DNA from: Crossaster papposus
Lineage: Eukaryota; Echinodermata; Asteroidea; Velatida; Solasteridae
Length of the DNA: 64,000 nucleotides
Direction of reading: 5' to 3'
NCBI GenBank assembly: GCA_037893245.1
Contig: JBAIAA010000021.1
Location: 1,674,001 to 1,738,000 of the forward strand
In this document: in pieces, positions 1 through 12,500 of the stretch
How positions within the stretch are numbered: position 1 is the stretch's first letter
How the letters are laid out: the number at the start of each line of letters is the position of its first letter
Notes under the pieces: model-generated
What the model saw: the letters and a program-made list of their open reading frames with translations, nothing else
Database searches by the model: none
What the model was told of the DNA's origin: nothing
Made by a program: the position numbers and the translations under genes

Positions 1-944
1 GCACTATACGACATTTGAATGCGGAGAACAAGCGAGCGTGCTAACGGGCTGCCCCTACACCAGCGTATAGTGTAATATACTATACACCTGATTTAATCGC
101 ACGGCGAATTCTACGCAAAAATGCATTATATGAATTCAATGCAAAAGTGAATTTTTAAATGCGATAAGAGATATACCTCTACTGGTGAACAATGTCATCA
201 TCTGTCTTTTTTTGTAGTTGAAAATTCATTGCTGAAAACATATGCAAACAATAAGTAGCCTGAATAACATAACTTCATTTGGACACGATATTAAAACCTG
301 CATTCCTGGCCCTAATTGTTAAACAAATAGGCCAGCCTTTTGCATAGACCATTGTGGCGCTCTCACATTCCATTGTCACGCATCAGTGCAGCCACTCCCA
401 ACCATGCAAAGGCTGTCTTCAGTACGAAGACTCTATACCGCTAAGCATAGCAAGCATTCAAACCTATATGCTGGCGCACCCTGGAGACATTTTCTAAACT
501 CTGCGGAAGCAAACGCAAAACGTGAGGTAAAACAAGAATACCTGCACTTCTATAATAATACAATTGTCTCAGAGCACGGCTCCTTAAACCAAATCAACAC
601 GCCCCTTTTCAAGGGGGGCTCCTTCAGTTTTGAGCTGCACCAACAAAATAAATTAAAAAGTGGTTTGATCCTACCTCATTTCTCCATACAATTCAAGAAA
701 GGGTCTTCAAACTAGCACAAATGTTCAAACTGGCAAACACAAGCACGATTGACTTTTACTGGGATGGCAAAACCTTCCCAAAAATGACCCCTCTTGAATC
801 CTAGGATGCTGCCATGCCGCGGTGTAAAACACGGTCCAAGGCTGGCTATCGGTCCGGCCGCGAATACGAGAACGTCCGGCCATGACGAAACCAGACTTGA
901 TACTGACAGTATCTATCCTGCGCCCTCACACGCCGCAGTGCAAA
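1..944. other. Left flank of the tRNA array, no supported gene
   Basis: This is unique sequence with no tRNA units. The first 90 bases contain several copies of a short ACTATAC/GTATAGT inverted motif, which could be the edge of a mobile element, but I see no matching end. An open frame at 386-715 (+) has no recognisable domain and ordinary low-complexity composition, so I do not call it a gene. At 811-882 a 23-codon frame starts MPRCKTRSKAGYRSGREYEN and then stops. It reads like the start of a real protein but could be chance or a truncated exon. The flank stops abruptly at 944/945, inside a tRNA gene. Confidence 0.5.
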
Positions 945-985
945 TAGCATGCGAGAGGTACCGGGATCGATACCCGGATCTTCCA
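945..985 (+). tRNA. 5'-truncated tRNA-Ala at the array edge
   Basis: Only the anticodon loop onwards is present: TAGCATGCGAG, variable loop, complete T arm (CCGGG/CCCGG) and the 3' acceptor strand ending CCA. The acceptor 5' strand and D arm are replaced by flanking DNA. It has a B box but no A box, so it is a non-functional fragment that marks where the array was joined to the flank. Confidence 0.85.
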
Positions 986-1067
986 AATATTATTTGTTCA
1001 TTTTTACTGTATGGCATTTCTTCATTTTGTTATTTTCTAAAATATACTCAAGAAAGAGATGTGTGTT

Positions 1068-1140
1068 GGGGGATTAGCTCAAATGGTAGAGCGCTCGCTT
1101 AGCATGCGAGAGGTACCGGGAACGGTACCCGGATTTTCCA
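1068..1140 (+). tRNA. tRNA-Ala(AGC), first complete copy
   Basis: Cloverleaf of 73 nt with acceptor GGGGGAT, D stem GCTC/GAGC, anticodon stem CTCGC/GCGAG, loop TTAGCAT (anticodon AGC at 1101-1103) and T stem CCGGG/CCCGG. The alanine identity pair G3:U70 is present. This copy differs from consensus: the T-loop reads AACGGTA and the 3' acceptor strand ATTTTCC, giving an extra G:U pair. The loss of A58 in the B box may weaken transcription. Confidence 0.92.
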
Positions 1141-1197
1141 AATAATATTTGTTCATTTTTACTGCATGGTATTTCTTCATTTTATAATTTTCACAAA

Positions 1198-1203
1198 TAT
1201 ACT
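1198..1203 (+). promoter_or_regulatory. Upstream TATA-like element of a tRNA unit (exemplar)
   Basis: TATACT lies 25 to 20 bases before the mature tRNA start at 1223. The same motif at the same distance precedes nearly every unit in both spacer types. Upstream AT-rich or TATA-like elements are known to matter for silkworm tRNA-Ala transcription by Pol III. A promoter role here is inferred from position and conservation. Confidence 0.5.
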
Positions 1204-1222
1204 CAAGAAAGAGATGTGTGTT

Positions 1223-1295
1223 GGGGGATTAGCTCAAATGGTAGAGCGCTCGCTTTGCATGTGAGATGTACCGGGATCGATACCCGGATCTTCCA
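1223..1295 (+). tRNA. tRNA-Ala(TGC), exemplar of the second isoacceptor
   Basis: Same backbone as the AGC genes, with loop TTTGCAT (anticodon TGC at 1256-1258). The change A34 to T comes with C40 to T (pair 30:40 becomes G:U) and G45 to T in the variable loop. These three changes travel together in essentially every TGC copy, so TGC is an inherited gene type and not scattered mutation. G3:U70 and discriminator A73 are kept. The A box lies at 1230-1241 and the B box at 1274-1284. It should read GCA, and GCG by wobble. Confidence 0.94.
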
Positions 1296-1310
1296 TATAA
1301 TATTTGTTGA

Positions 1311-1315
1311 TTTTT
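1311..1315 (+). terminator. Pol III T5 terminator (exemplar)
   Basis: A run of five T on the coding strand begins 16 bases after the tRNA 3' end. The same TTTTTACTG follows almost every tRNA in the array, which fits the usual Pol III termination signal and gives each unit its own short 3' trailer. Confidence 0.75.
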
Positions 1316-1377
1316 ACTGCATGGTATTTCTTCATTTTATAATTTTCACAAATATACTCAAGAATGAGAGATGTGTT

Positions 1378-1450
1378 GGGGGATTAGCTCAATTGGTAGA
1401 GCGCTCGCTTAGCATGCGAGAGGTACCGGGATCGATACCCGGATCTTCAA
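1378..1450 (+). tRNA. tRNA-Ala(AGC) with a broken acceptor end
   Basis: Consensus AGC gene except that the 3' acceptor strand ends CTTCAA: C72 has become A, so the G1:C72 pair is lost. The D-loop reads AATTGG where most copies have AAATGG. The first-pair defect could hinder 5' and 3' processing. Anticodon AGC is at 1411-1413. Confidence 0.88.
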
Positions 1451-2304
1451 AATAATATTTGTTCATTTTTACTGCATGGTATTTCTTCATTTTATAATTT
1501 TCACAAATATACTCAAGAATGAGAGGTGTTTTGGGGGATTAGCTCAAATGGTAGAGCGCTCGCTTAGCATGCGAGAGGTACCGGGATCGATACCCGGATC
1601 TTCCAAATAATATTTGTTCATTTTTACTGTATGTCGTTTCTTCATTTTGTTATTTTCTAAAATATACTCAAGAAAGAGATGTGTGTTGGGGGATTAGCTC
1701 AGATGGTAGAGCGCTCGCTTAGCATGCGAGAGGTACCGGGATCGGTACCCAGATCTTCCAAATAATATTTGTTCATTTTTACTGCATGGTATTTCTTCAT
1801 TTCATAATTTTCACAAATATACTCAAGAATGAGAGATGTGTTGGGGGATTAGCTCAAATGGTAGAGCGCTCGCTTAGCATGCGAGAGGTACCGGGATCGA
1901 TACCCGGATCTTCCAAATAATATGTGTTGATTTTTACTGTATGGCATTTCTTCATTTTGTAATTTTCTAAAATATACTCAAGAAAGAGATGTGTGTTGGG
2001 GGATTAGCTAAAATGGTAGAGCGCTCGCTTTGCATGTGAGATGTACCGGGATCGATACCCGGTTCTTCCATATAATATTTCTTCATTTTTACTGCATGGT
2101 ATTTCTTTATTTTATAATTTTCACAAATATACTCAAGAATGAGAGATGTGTTGGGGATTAGCTCAAATGGTAGAGCGCTCGCTTAGCATGCGAGAGGTAC
2201 CGGGATCGATACCCGGATCTTCCAAATAATATGTGTTGATTTTTACTGTATGGCATTTTTATTTTGTAATTTTCTAAAATATACTCAAGAAAGAGATGTG
2301 TGTT

Positions 2305-2377
2305 GGGGGATTAGCTAAAATGGTAGAGCGCTCGCTTTGCATGTGAGATGTACCGGGATCGATACCCGGATCTTCCA
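2305..2377 (+). tRNA. tRNA-Ala(TGC) with D-stem mismatch (A13 class)
   Basis: TGC gene in which the D stem reads GCTA where GCTC is expected, so 13:22 becomes A:G. The same change marks a subclass of TGC genes starting at 4011, 5098, 7113, 8199, 10214, 10989, 12385, 16261, 20448 and 24946, all in block 1. It sits in the A box. It may be a weak or dead lineage, but it has been multiplied along with its neighbours. Confidence 0.88.
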
Positions 2378-2459
2378 TATAATATTTGTTGATTTTTACT
2401 GCATGGTATTTCTTCATTTTATAATTTTCACAAATATACTCAAGAATGAGAGATGTGTT

Positions 2460-2532
2460 GGGGGATTAGCTCAAATGGTAGAGCGCTCGCTTAGCATGCG
2501 AGAGGTACCGGGATCGATACCCGGATCTTCCA
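2460..2532 (+). tRNA. tRNA-Ala(AGC), consensus copy
   Basis: This matches the array consensus throughout: acceptor GGGGGAT/ATCTTCC with G3:U70 and a G4:U69 wobble, D stem GCTC/GAGC, loop TTAGCAT, variable loop AGGTA, T stem CCGGG/CCCGG, T-loop ATCGATA and A73. There is no intron. A34 would be expected to be edited to inosine and read GCU, GCC and GCA. Confidence 0.95.
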
Positions 2533-2614
2533 AATAATATTTGTTCATTTTTACTGCATGGTATTTCTTCATTTTATAATTTTCACAAATATACTCAAGA
2601 ATGAGAGATGTTTT

Positions 2615-2687
2615 GGGGGATTAGCTCAAATGGTAGAGCGCTCGCTTGGCATGCGAGAGGTACCGGGATCGATACCCGGATCTTCCA
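2615..2687 (+). tRNA. tRNA-Ala(GGC), first of 14
   Basis: Loop TTGGCAT gives anticodon GGC at 2648-2650. All other cloverleaf features, including G3:U70, equal the AGC consensus. It is preceded by TTTT directly before the gene and followed by the AATAATATGTGTTC spacer, a haplotype shared by most GGC copies, so the group descends from one A34-to-G event. Eukaryotic cytosolic tRNA-Ala normally uses A34 (inosine), so a GGC type is unusual. Confidence 0.92.
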
Positions 2688-4320
2688 AATAATATGTGTT
2701 CATTTTTACTGTATGGCATTTCTTCATTTTGTAATTTTCTAAAATATACTCAAGAAAGAGATGTGTGTTGGGGGATTAGCTCAAATGGTAGAGCGCTCGC
2801 TTAGCATGCGAGAGGTACCGGGATCGATACCCGGATCTTCCAAATAATTATGTGTTGATTTTTACTGTATGGAATTTCTTCATTTTGTAATTTTCTAAAA
2901 TATACTCAAGAAAGAGATGTGTGTTGGGGGATTAGCTCAAATGGTAGAGCGCTCGCTTTGCATGTGAGATGTACCGGGATCGATACCCGGATCTTCCATA
3001 TAATATTTGTTGATTTTTACTGCATGGTATTTCTTCATTTTATAATTTTCACAAATATACTCAAGAATGAGAGATGTGTTGGGGGATTAGCTCAAATGGT
3101 AGAGCGCTCGCTTAGCATGCGAGAGGTACCGGGATCGATACCCGGATCTTCCAAATAATATTTCTTCATTTTTACTGCATGGTATTTCTTTATTTTATAA
3201 TTTTCACAAATATACTCAAGAATGAGAGATGTGTTGGGGGATTAGCTCAAATGGTAGAGCGCTCGCTTAGCATGCGAGAGGTACCGGGAACGATACCCGG
3301 ATCTTCCAAATAATATGTGTTGATTTTTACTGTATGGCATTTCTTCATTTTGTAATTTTCTAAAATATACTCAAGAAAGAGATGTGTGTTGGGGGATTAG
3401 CTAAAATGGTAGAGCGCTCGCTTTGCATGTGAGATGTACCGGGATCGATACCCGGATCTTCCATATAATATTTGTTGATTTTTACTGCATGGTATTTCTT
3501 CATTTTGTAATTTTCACAAATATACTCAAGAATGAGAGATGTGTTGGGGGATTAGCTCAAATGGTAGAGCGCTCGCTTTGCATGTGAGATGTACCGGGAT
3601 CGATACCCGGATCTTCCATATAATATTTGTTGATTTTTACTGCATGGTATTTCTTCATTTTATAATTTTCACAAATATACTCAAGAATGAGAGATGTGTT
3701 GGGGGATTAGCTCAAATGGTAGAGCGCTCGCTTAGCATGCGAGAGGTACCGGGATCGATACCCGGATCTTCCAAATAATATTTCTTCATTTTTACTGCAT
3801 GGTATTTCTTTATTTTATAATTTTCACAAATATACTCAAGAATGAGAGATGTGTTGGGGGATTAGCTCAAATGGTAGAGCGCTCGCTTAGCATGCGAGAG
3901 GTACCGGGAACGATACCCGGATCTTCCAAATAATATGTGTTGATTTTTACTGTATGGCATTTCTTCATTTTGTAATTTTCTAAAATATACTCAAGAAAGA
4001 GATGTGTGTTGGGGGATTAGCTAAAATGGTAGAGCGCTCGCTTTGCATGTGAGATGTACCGGGATCGATACCCGGATCTTCCATATAATATTTGTTGATT
4101 TTTACTGCATGGTATTTCTTCATTTTATAATTTTCACAAATATACTCAAGAATGAGAGATATGTTGGGGGATTAGCTCAAATGGTAGAGCGCTCGCTTAG
4201 CATGCGAGAGGTACCGGGATCGATACCCGGATCTTCCAAATAATATTTGTTCATTTTTACTGCATGGTATTTCTTCATTTTATAATTTTCACAAATATAC
4301 TCAAGAATGAGAGATGTTTT

Positions 4321-4393
4321 GGGGGATTAGCTCAAATGGTAGAGCGCTCGCTTGGCATGCGAGAGGTACCGGGATCGATACCCGGATCTTCCA
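4321..4393 (+). tRNA. tRNA-Ala(GGC)
   Basis: Complete cloverleaf with loop TTGGCAT, anticodon at 4354-4356. Same TTTT-preceded haplotype as the copy at 2615. Confidence 0.92.
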
Positions 4394-6492
4394 AATAATA
4401 TGTGTTCATTTTTACTGTATGGCATTTCTTCATTTTGTAATTTTCTAAAATATACTCAAGAAAGAGATGTGTGTTGGGGGATTAGCTCAAATGGTAGAGC
4501 GCTCGCTTAGCATGCGAGAGGTACCGGGATCGATACCCGGATCTTCCAAATAATTATGTGTTGATTTTTACTGTATTGAAATTTCTTCATTTTGTAATTT
4601 TCTAAAATATACTCAAGAAAGAGATGTGTGTTGGGGGATTAGCTCAAATGGTAGAGCGCTCGCTTTGCATGTGAGATGTACCGGGATCGATACCCGGATC
4701 TTCCATATAATATTTGTTGATTTTTACTGCATGGTATTTCTTCATTTTATAATTTTCACAAATATACTCAAGAATGAGAGATGTGTTGGGGGATTAGCTC
4801 AAATGGTAGAGCGCTCGCTTAGCATGCGAGAGGTACCGGGATCGATACCCGGATCTTCCAAATAATATTTCTTCATTTTTACTGCATGGTATTTCTTTAT
4901 TTTATAATTTTCACAAATATACTCAAGAATGAGAGATGTGTTGGGGGATTAGCTCAAATGGTAGAGCGCTCGCTTAGCATGCGAGAGGTACCGGGAACGA
5001 TACCCGGATCTTCCAAATAATATGTGTTGATTTTTACTGTATGGCATTTCTTCATTTTGTAATTTTCTAAAATATACTCAAGAAAGAGATGTGTGTTGGG
5101 GGATTAGCTAAAATGGTAGAGCGCTCGCTTTGCATGTGAGATGTACCGGGATCGATACCCGGATCTTCCATATAATATTTGTTGATTTTTACTGCATGGT
5201 ATTTCTTCATTTTATAATTTTCACAAATATACTCAAGAATGAGAGATGTGTTGGGGGATTAGCTCAAATGGTAGAGCGCTCGCTTAGCATGCGAGAGGTA
5301 CCGGGATCGATACCCGGATCTTCCAAATAATTATGTGTTGATTTTTACTATATGGCATTTCTTCATTTTGTAATTTTCTAAAATATACTCAAGAAAGAGA
5401 TGTGTGTTGGGGGATTAGCTCAAATGGTAGAGCGCTCGCTTTGCATGTGAGATGTACCGGGATCGATACCCGGATCTTCCATATAATATTTGTTGATTTT
5501 TACTGCATGGTATTTCTTCATTGTATAATTTTCACAAATATACTCAAGAATGAGAGATGTGTTGGGGGATTAGCTCAAATGGTAGAGCGCTCGCTTAGCA
5601 TGCGAGAGGTACCGGGATCGATACCCGGATCTTCCAAATAATATTTCTTCATTTTTACTGCATGGTATTTCTTTATTTTATAATTTTCACAAATATACTC
5701 AAGAATGAGAGATGTGTTGGGGGATTAGCTCAAATGGTAGAGCGCTCGCTTAGCATGCGAGAGGTACCGGGATCGATACCCGGATCTTCCAAATAATATG
5801 TGTTGATTTTTAATGTATGGCATTTCTTTATTTTGTAATTTTCTAAAATATACTCAAGAATGAGAGATGTGTTGGGGGATTAGCTCAAATGGTAGAGCGC
5901 TCGCTTAGCATGCGAGATGTACCGGGATCGATACCCGGTTCTTCCATATAATATTTCTTCATTTTTACTGCATGGTATTTTTTTATTTTATAATTTTCAC
6001 AAATATACTCAAGAATGAGAGATGTGTTGGGGATTAGCTCAAATGGTAGAGCGCTCGCTTAGCATGCGAGAGGTACCGGGATCGATACCCGGATCTTCCA
6101 AATAATATGTGTTGATTTTTACTGTATGGCATTTCTTCATTTTGTAATTTTCTAAAATATACTCAAGAAAGAGATGTGTGTTGGGGGATTAGCTCAAATG
6201 GTAGAGCGCTCGCTTTGCATGTGAGATGTACCGGGATCGATACCCGGATCTTCCATATAATATTTGTTGATTTTTACTGCATGATATTTCTTCATTTTAT
6301 AATTTTCACAAATATACTCAAGAATGAGAGATGTGTTGGGGGATTAGCTCAAATGGTAGAGCGCTCGCTTAGCATGCGAGAGGTACCGGGATCGATACCC
6401 GGATCTTCCAAATAATATTTGTTCATTTTTACTGCATGGTATTTCTTCATTTTATAATTTTCACAAATATACTCAAGAATGAGAGATGTTTT

Positions 6493-6565
6493 GGGGGATT
6501 AGCTCAAATGGTAGAGCGCTCGCTTGGCATGCGAGAGGTACCGGGATCGATACCCGGATCTTCCA
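6493..6565 (+). tRNA. tRNA-Ala(GGC)
   Basis: Complete cloverleaf, anticodon GGC at 6526-6528, preceded by the TGTTTT flank typical of this class. Confidence 0.92.
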
Positions 6566-7422
6566 AATAATATGTGTTCATTTTTACTGTATGGCATTTC
6601 TTCATTTTGTAATTTTCTAAAATATACTCAAGAAAGAGATGTGTGTTGGGGGATTAGCTCAAATGGTAGAGCGCTCGCTTAGCATGCGAGAGGTACCGGG
6701 ATCGATACCCGGATCTTCCAAATAATTATGTGTTGATTTTTACTGTATGGAATTTCTTCATTTTGTAATTTTCTAAAATATACTCAAGAAAGAGATGTGT
6801 GTTGGGGGATTAGCTCAAATGGTAGAGCGCTCGCTTTGCATGTGAGATGTACCGGGATCGATACCCGGATCTTCCATATAATATTTGTTGATTTTTACTG
6901 CATGGTATTTCTTCATTTTATAATTTTCACAAATATACTCAAGAATGAGAGATGTGTTGGGGATTAGCTCAAATGGTAGAGCGCTCGCTTAGCATGCGAG
7001 AGGTACCGGGATCGATACCCGGATCTTCCAAATAATATGTGTTGATTTTTACTGTATGGCATTTTTTCATTTTGTAATTTTCTAAAATATACTCAAGAAA
7101 GAGATGTGTGTTGGGGGATTAGCTAAAATGGTAGAGCGCTCGCTTTGCATGTGAGATGTACCGGGATCGATACCCGGATCTTCCATATAATATTTGTTGA
7201 TTTTTACTGCATGGTATTTCTTCATTTTATAATTTTCACAAATATACTCAAGAATGAGAGATATGTTGGGGGATTAGCTCAAATGGTAGAGCGCTCGCTT
7301 AGCATGCGAGAGGTACCGGGATCGATACCCGGATCTTCCAAATAATATTTGTTCATTTTTACTGCATGGTATTTCTTCATTTTATAATTTTCACAAATAT
7401 ACTCAAGAATGAGAGATGTTTT

Positions 7423-7495
7423 GGGGGATTAGCTCAAATGGTAGAGCGCTCGCTTGGCATGCGAGAGGTACCGGGATCGATACCCGGATCTTCCA
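7423..7495 (+). tRNA. tRNA-Ala(GGC)
   Basis: Complete cloverleaf, anticodon GGC at 7456-7458, preceded by the class-specific TGTTTT flank. Confidence 0.92.
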
Positions 7496-9437
7496 AATAA
7501 TATGTGTTCATTTTTACTGTATGGCATTTCTTCATTTTGTAATTTTCTAAAATATACTCAAGAAAGAGATGTGTGTTGGGGGATTAGCTCAAATGGTAGA
7601 GCGCTCGCTTAGCATGCGAGAGGTACCGGGATCGATACCCGGATCTTCCAAATAATTATGTGTTGATTTTTACTGTATGGAATTTCTTCATTTTGTAATT
7701 TTCTAAAATATACTCAAGAAAGAGATGTGTGTTGGGGGATTAGCTCAAATGGTAGAGCGCTCGCTTTGCATGTGAGATGTACCGGGATCGATACCCGGAT
7801 CTTCCATATAATATTTGTTGATTTTTACTGCATGGTATTTCTTCATTTTATAATTTTCACAAATATACTCAAGAATGAGAGATGTGTTGGGGGATTAGCT
7901 CAAATGGTAGAGCGCTCGCTTAGCATGCGAGAGGTACCGGGATCGATACCCGGATCTTCCAAATAATATTTCTTCATTTTTACTGCATGGTATTTCTTTA
8001 TTTTATAATTTTCACAAATATACTCAAGAATGAGAGATGTGTTGGGGGATTAGCTCAAATGGTAGAGCGCTCGCTTAGCATGCGAGAGGTACCGGGAACG
8101 ATACCCGGATCTTCCAAATAATATGTGTTGATTTTTACTGTATGGCATTTCTTCATTTTGTAATTTTCTAAAATATACTCAAGAAAGAGATGTGTGTTGG
8201 GGGATTAGCTAAAATGGTAGAGCGCTCGCTTTGCATGTGAGATGTACCGGGATCGATACCCGGATCTTCCATATAATATTTGTTGATTTTTACTGCATGG
8301 TATTTCTTCATTGTATAATTTTCACAAATATACTCAAGAATGAGAGATGTGTTGGGGGATTAGCTCAAATGGTAGAGCGCTCGCTTAGCATGCGAGAGGT
8401 ACCGGGATCGATACCCGGATCTTCCAAATAATATTTCTTCATTTTTACTGCATGGTATTTCTTTATTTTATAATTTTCACAAATATACTCAAGAATGAGA
8501 GATGTGTTGGGGGATTAGCTCAAATGGTAGAGCGCTCGCTTAGCATGCGAGAGGTACCGGGATCGATACCCGGATCTTCCAAATAATATGTGTTGATTTT
8601 TAATGTATGGCATTTCTTTATTTTGTAATTTTCTAAAATATACTCAAGAAAGAGATGTGTGTTGGGGGATTAGCTCAAATGGTAGAGCGCTCGCTTTGCA
8701 TGTGAAATGTACCGGGATCGATACCCGGATCTTCCATATAATATTTGTTGATTTTTACTGCATGGTATTTCTTCATTTTATAATTTTCACAAATATACTC
8801 AAGAATGAGAGATGTGTTGGGGGATTAGCTCAAATGGTAGAGCGCTCGCTTAGCATGCGAGATGTACCGGGATCGATACCCGGTTCTTCCATATAATATT
8901 TCTTCATTTTTACTGCATGGTATTTTTTTATTTTATAATTTTCACAAATATACTCAAGAATGAGAGATGTGTTGGGGATTAGCTCAAATGGTAGAGCGCT
9001 CGCTTAGCATGCGAGAGGTACCGGGATCGATACCCGGATCTTCCAAATAATATGTGTTGATTTTTACTGTATGGCATTTCTTCATTTTGTAATTTTCTAA
9101 AATATACTCAAGAAAGAGATGTGTGTTGGGGGATTAGCTCAAATGGTAGAGCGCTCGCTTTGCATGTGAGATGTACCGGGATCGATACCCGGATCTTCCA
9201 TATAATATTTGTTGATTTTTACTGCATGATATTTCTTCATTTTATAATTTTCACAAATATACTCAAGAATGAGAGATGTGTTGGGGGATTAGCTCAAATG
9301 GTAGAGCGCTCGCTTAGCATGCGAGAGGTACCGGGATCGATACCCGGATCTTCCAAATAATATTTGTTCATTTTTACTGCATGGTATTTCTTCATTTTAT
9401 AATTTTCACAAATATACTCAAGAATGAGAGATGTTTT

Positions 9438-9510
9438 GGGGGATTAGCTCAAATGGTAGAGCGCTCGCTTGGCATGCGAGAGGTACCGGGATCGATACCC
9501 GGATCTTCCA
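9438..9510 (+). tRNA. tRNA-Ala(GGC)
   Basis: Complete cloverleaf, anticodon GGC at 9471-9473, with G3:U70 and A73 kept. Confidence 0.92.
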
Positions 9511-12500
9511 AATAATATGTGTTCATTTTTACTGTATGGCATTTCTTCATTTTGTAATTTTCTAAAATATACTCAAGAAAGAGATGTGTGTTGGGGGATT
9601 AGCTCAAATGGTAGAGCGCTCGCTTAGCATGCGAGAGGTACCGGGATCGATACCCGGATCTTCCAAATAATTATGTGTTGATTTTTACTGTATGGAATTT
9701 CTTCATTTTGTAATTTTCTAAAATATACTCAAGAAAGAGATGTGTGTTGGGGGATTAGCTCAAATGGTAGAGCGCTCGCTTTGCATGTGAGATGTACCGG
9801 GATCGATACCCGGATCTTCCATATAATATTTGTTGATTTTTACTGCATGGTATTTCTTCATTTTATAATTTTCACAAATATACTCAAGAATGAGAGATGT
9901 GTTGGGGGATTAGCTCAAATGGTAGAGCGCTCGCTTAGCATGCGAGAGGTACCGGGATCGATACCCGGATCTTCCAAATAATATTTCTTCATTTTTACTG
10001 CATGGTATTTCTTTATTTTATAATTTTCACAAATATACTCAAGAATGAGAGATGTGTTGGGGGATTAGCTCAAATGGTAGAGCGCTCGCTTAGCATGCGA
10101 GAGGTACCGGGAACGATACCCGGATCTTCCAAATAATATGTGTTGATTTTTACTGTATGGCATTTCTTCATTTTGTAATTTTCTAAAATATACTCAAGAA
10201 AGAGATGTGTGTTGGGGGATTAGCTAAAATGGTAGAGCGGTCGCTTTGCATGTGAGATGTACCGGGATCGATACCCGGATCTTCCATATAATATTTGTTG
10301 ATTTTTACTGCATGGTATTTCTTCATTTTATAATTTTCACAAATATACTCAAGAATGAGAGATGTGTTGGGGGATTAGCTCAAATGGTAGAGCGCTCGCT
10401 TAGCATGCGAGAGGTACCGGGATCGATACCCGGATCTTCCAATTAATATTTGTTCATTTTTACTGCATGGTATTTCTTCATTTTATAATTTTCACAAATA
10501 TACTCAAGAAAGGGAGATGTTTTGGGGGATTAGCTCAAATGGTAGAGCGCTCGCTTAGCATGCGAGAGGTACCGGGATCGATACCCGGATCTTCCAAATA
10601 ATATGTGTTCATTTTTACTGTATGGCATTTCTTCATTTTGTAATTTTCTAAAATATACTCAAGAAAGAGATGTGTGTCGGGGGATTAGCTCAAATGGTAG
10701 AGCGCTCGCTTTGCATGTGAGATGTACCGGGATCGATACCCGGATCTTCCATATAATATTTGTTGATTTTTACTGCATGGTATTTCTTCATTTTATAATT
10801 TTCACAAATATACTCAAGAATGAGAGATGTGTTGGGGGATTAGCTCAAATGGTAGAGCGCTCGCTTAGCATGCCAGAGGTACCGGGAACGATACCCGGAT
10901 CTTCCAAATAATATGTGTTGATTTTTACTGTATGGCATTTCTTCATTTTGTAATTTTCTAAAATATACTCAAGAAAGAGATGTGTGTTGGGGGATTAGCT
11001 AAAATGGTAGAGCGCTCGCTTTGCATGTGAGATGTACCGGGAACGATACCCGGATCTTCCATATAATATTTGTTGATTTTTACTGCATGGTATTTCTTCA
11101 TTTTATAATTTTCACAAATATACTCAAGAATGAGAGATGTGTTGGGGGATTAGCTCAAATGGTAGAGCGCTCGCTTAGCATGCGAGAGGTACCGGGATCG
11201 ATACCCGGATCTTCCAATTAATATTTGTTCATTTTTACTGCATGGTATTTCTTCATTTTATAATTTTCACAAATATACTCAAGAAAGGGAGATGTTTTGG
11301 GGGATTAGCTCAAATGGTAGAGCGCTCGCTTAGCATGCGAGAGGTACCGGGATCGATACCCGGATCTTCCAAATAATATGTGTTCATTTTTACTGTATGG
11401 CATTTCTTCATTTTGTAATTTTCTAAAATATACTCAAGAAAGAGATGTGTGTCGGGGGGTTAGCTCAAATGGTAGAGCGCTCGCTTTGCATGTGAGATGT
11501 ACCGGGATCGATACCCGGATCTTCCATATAATATTTGTTGATTTTTACTGCATGGTATTTCTTCATTTTATAATTTTCACAAATATACTCAAGAATGAGA
11601 GATGTGTTGGGGGATTAGCTCAAATGGTAGAGCGCTCGCTTAGCATGCGAGAGGTACCGGGATCGATACCCGGATCTTCCAAATAATATTTGTTCATTTT
11701 TACTGCATGGTATTTCTTTATTTTATAATTTTCACAAATATACTCAAGAATGAGAGATGTGTTGGGGGATTAGCTCAAATGGTAGAGCGCTCGCTTAGCA
11801 TGCGAGAGGTACCGGGATCGATACCCGGATCTTCCAAATAATATGTGTTGATTTTTACTGTATGGCATTTCTTCATTTTCTAATTTTCTAAAATATACTC
11901 AAGAAAGAGATGTGTGTTGGGGGATTAGCTCAAATGGTAGAGCGCTCGTTTTGCATGTGAGATGTACCGGGATCGATACCCGGATCTTCCATATAATATT
12001 TGTTGATTTTAACTGCATGGTATTTCTTCTTTTTATAATTTTCACAAAAATACTCAAGAATGAGAGATGTGTTGGGGGATTAGCTCAAATGGTAGGGCGC
12101 TCGCTTAGCATGCGAGAGGTACCGGGATCGGTACCCGGATCTTCCAAATAATATTTGTTCATTTTTACTGCATCGTATTTCTTCATTTTATAATTTTCAC
12201 AAATATACTCAAGAATGAGAGATGTGTTGGGGGATTAGCTCAAATGGTAGAGCGCTCGCTTAGCATGCGAGAGGTACCGGGATCGATACCCGGATCTTCC
12301 AAATAATTATGTGTTGATTTTTACTGTATGGCATTTCTTCATTTTGTAATTTTCTAAAATATACTCAAGAAAGAGATGTGTGTTGGGGGAATAGCTAAAA
12401 TGGTAGAGCGCTCGCTTTGCATGTGAGATGTACCGGGATCGATACCCGGATCTTCCATATAATATTTGTTGATTTTTACTGCATGATATTTCTTCATTTT

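Noticed and set aside
386-715. 109-residue open frame in the left flank
   Set aside because: No domain, no recognisable similarity and no context. A frame of this length is expected by chance.
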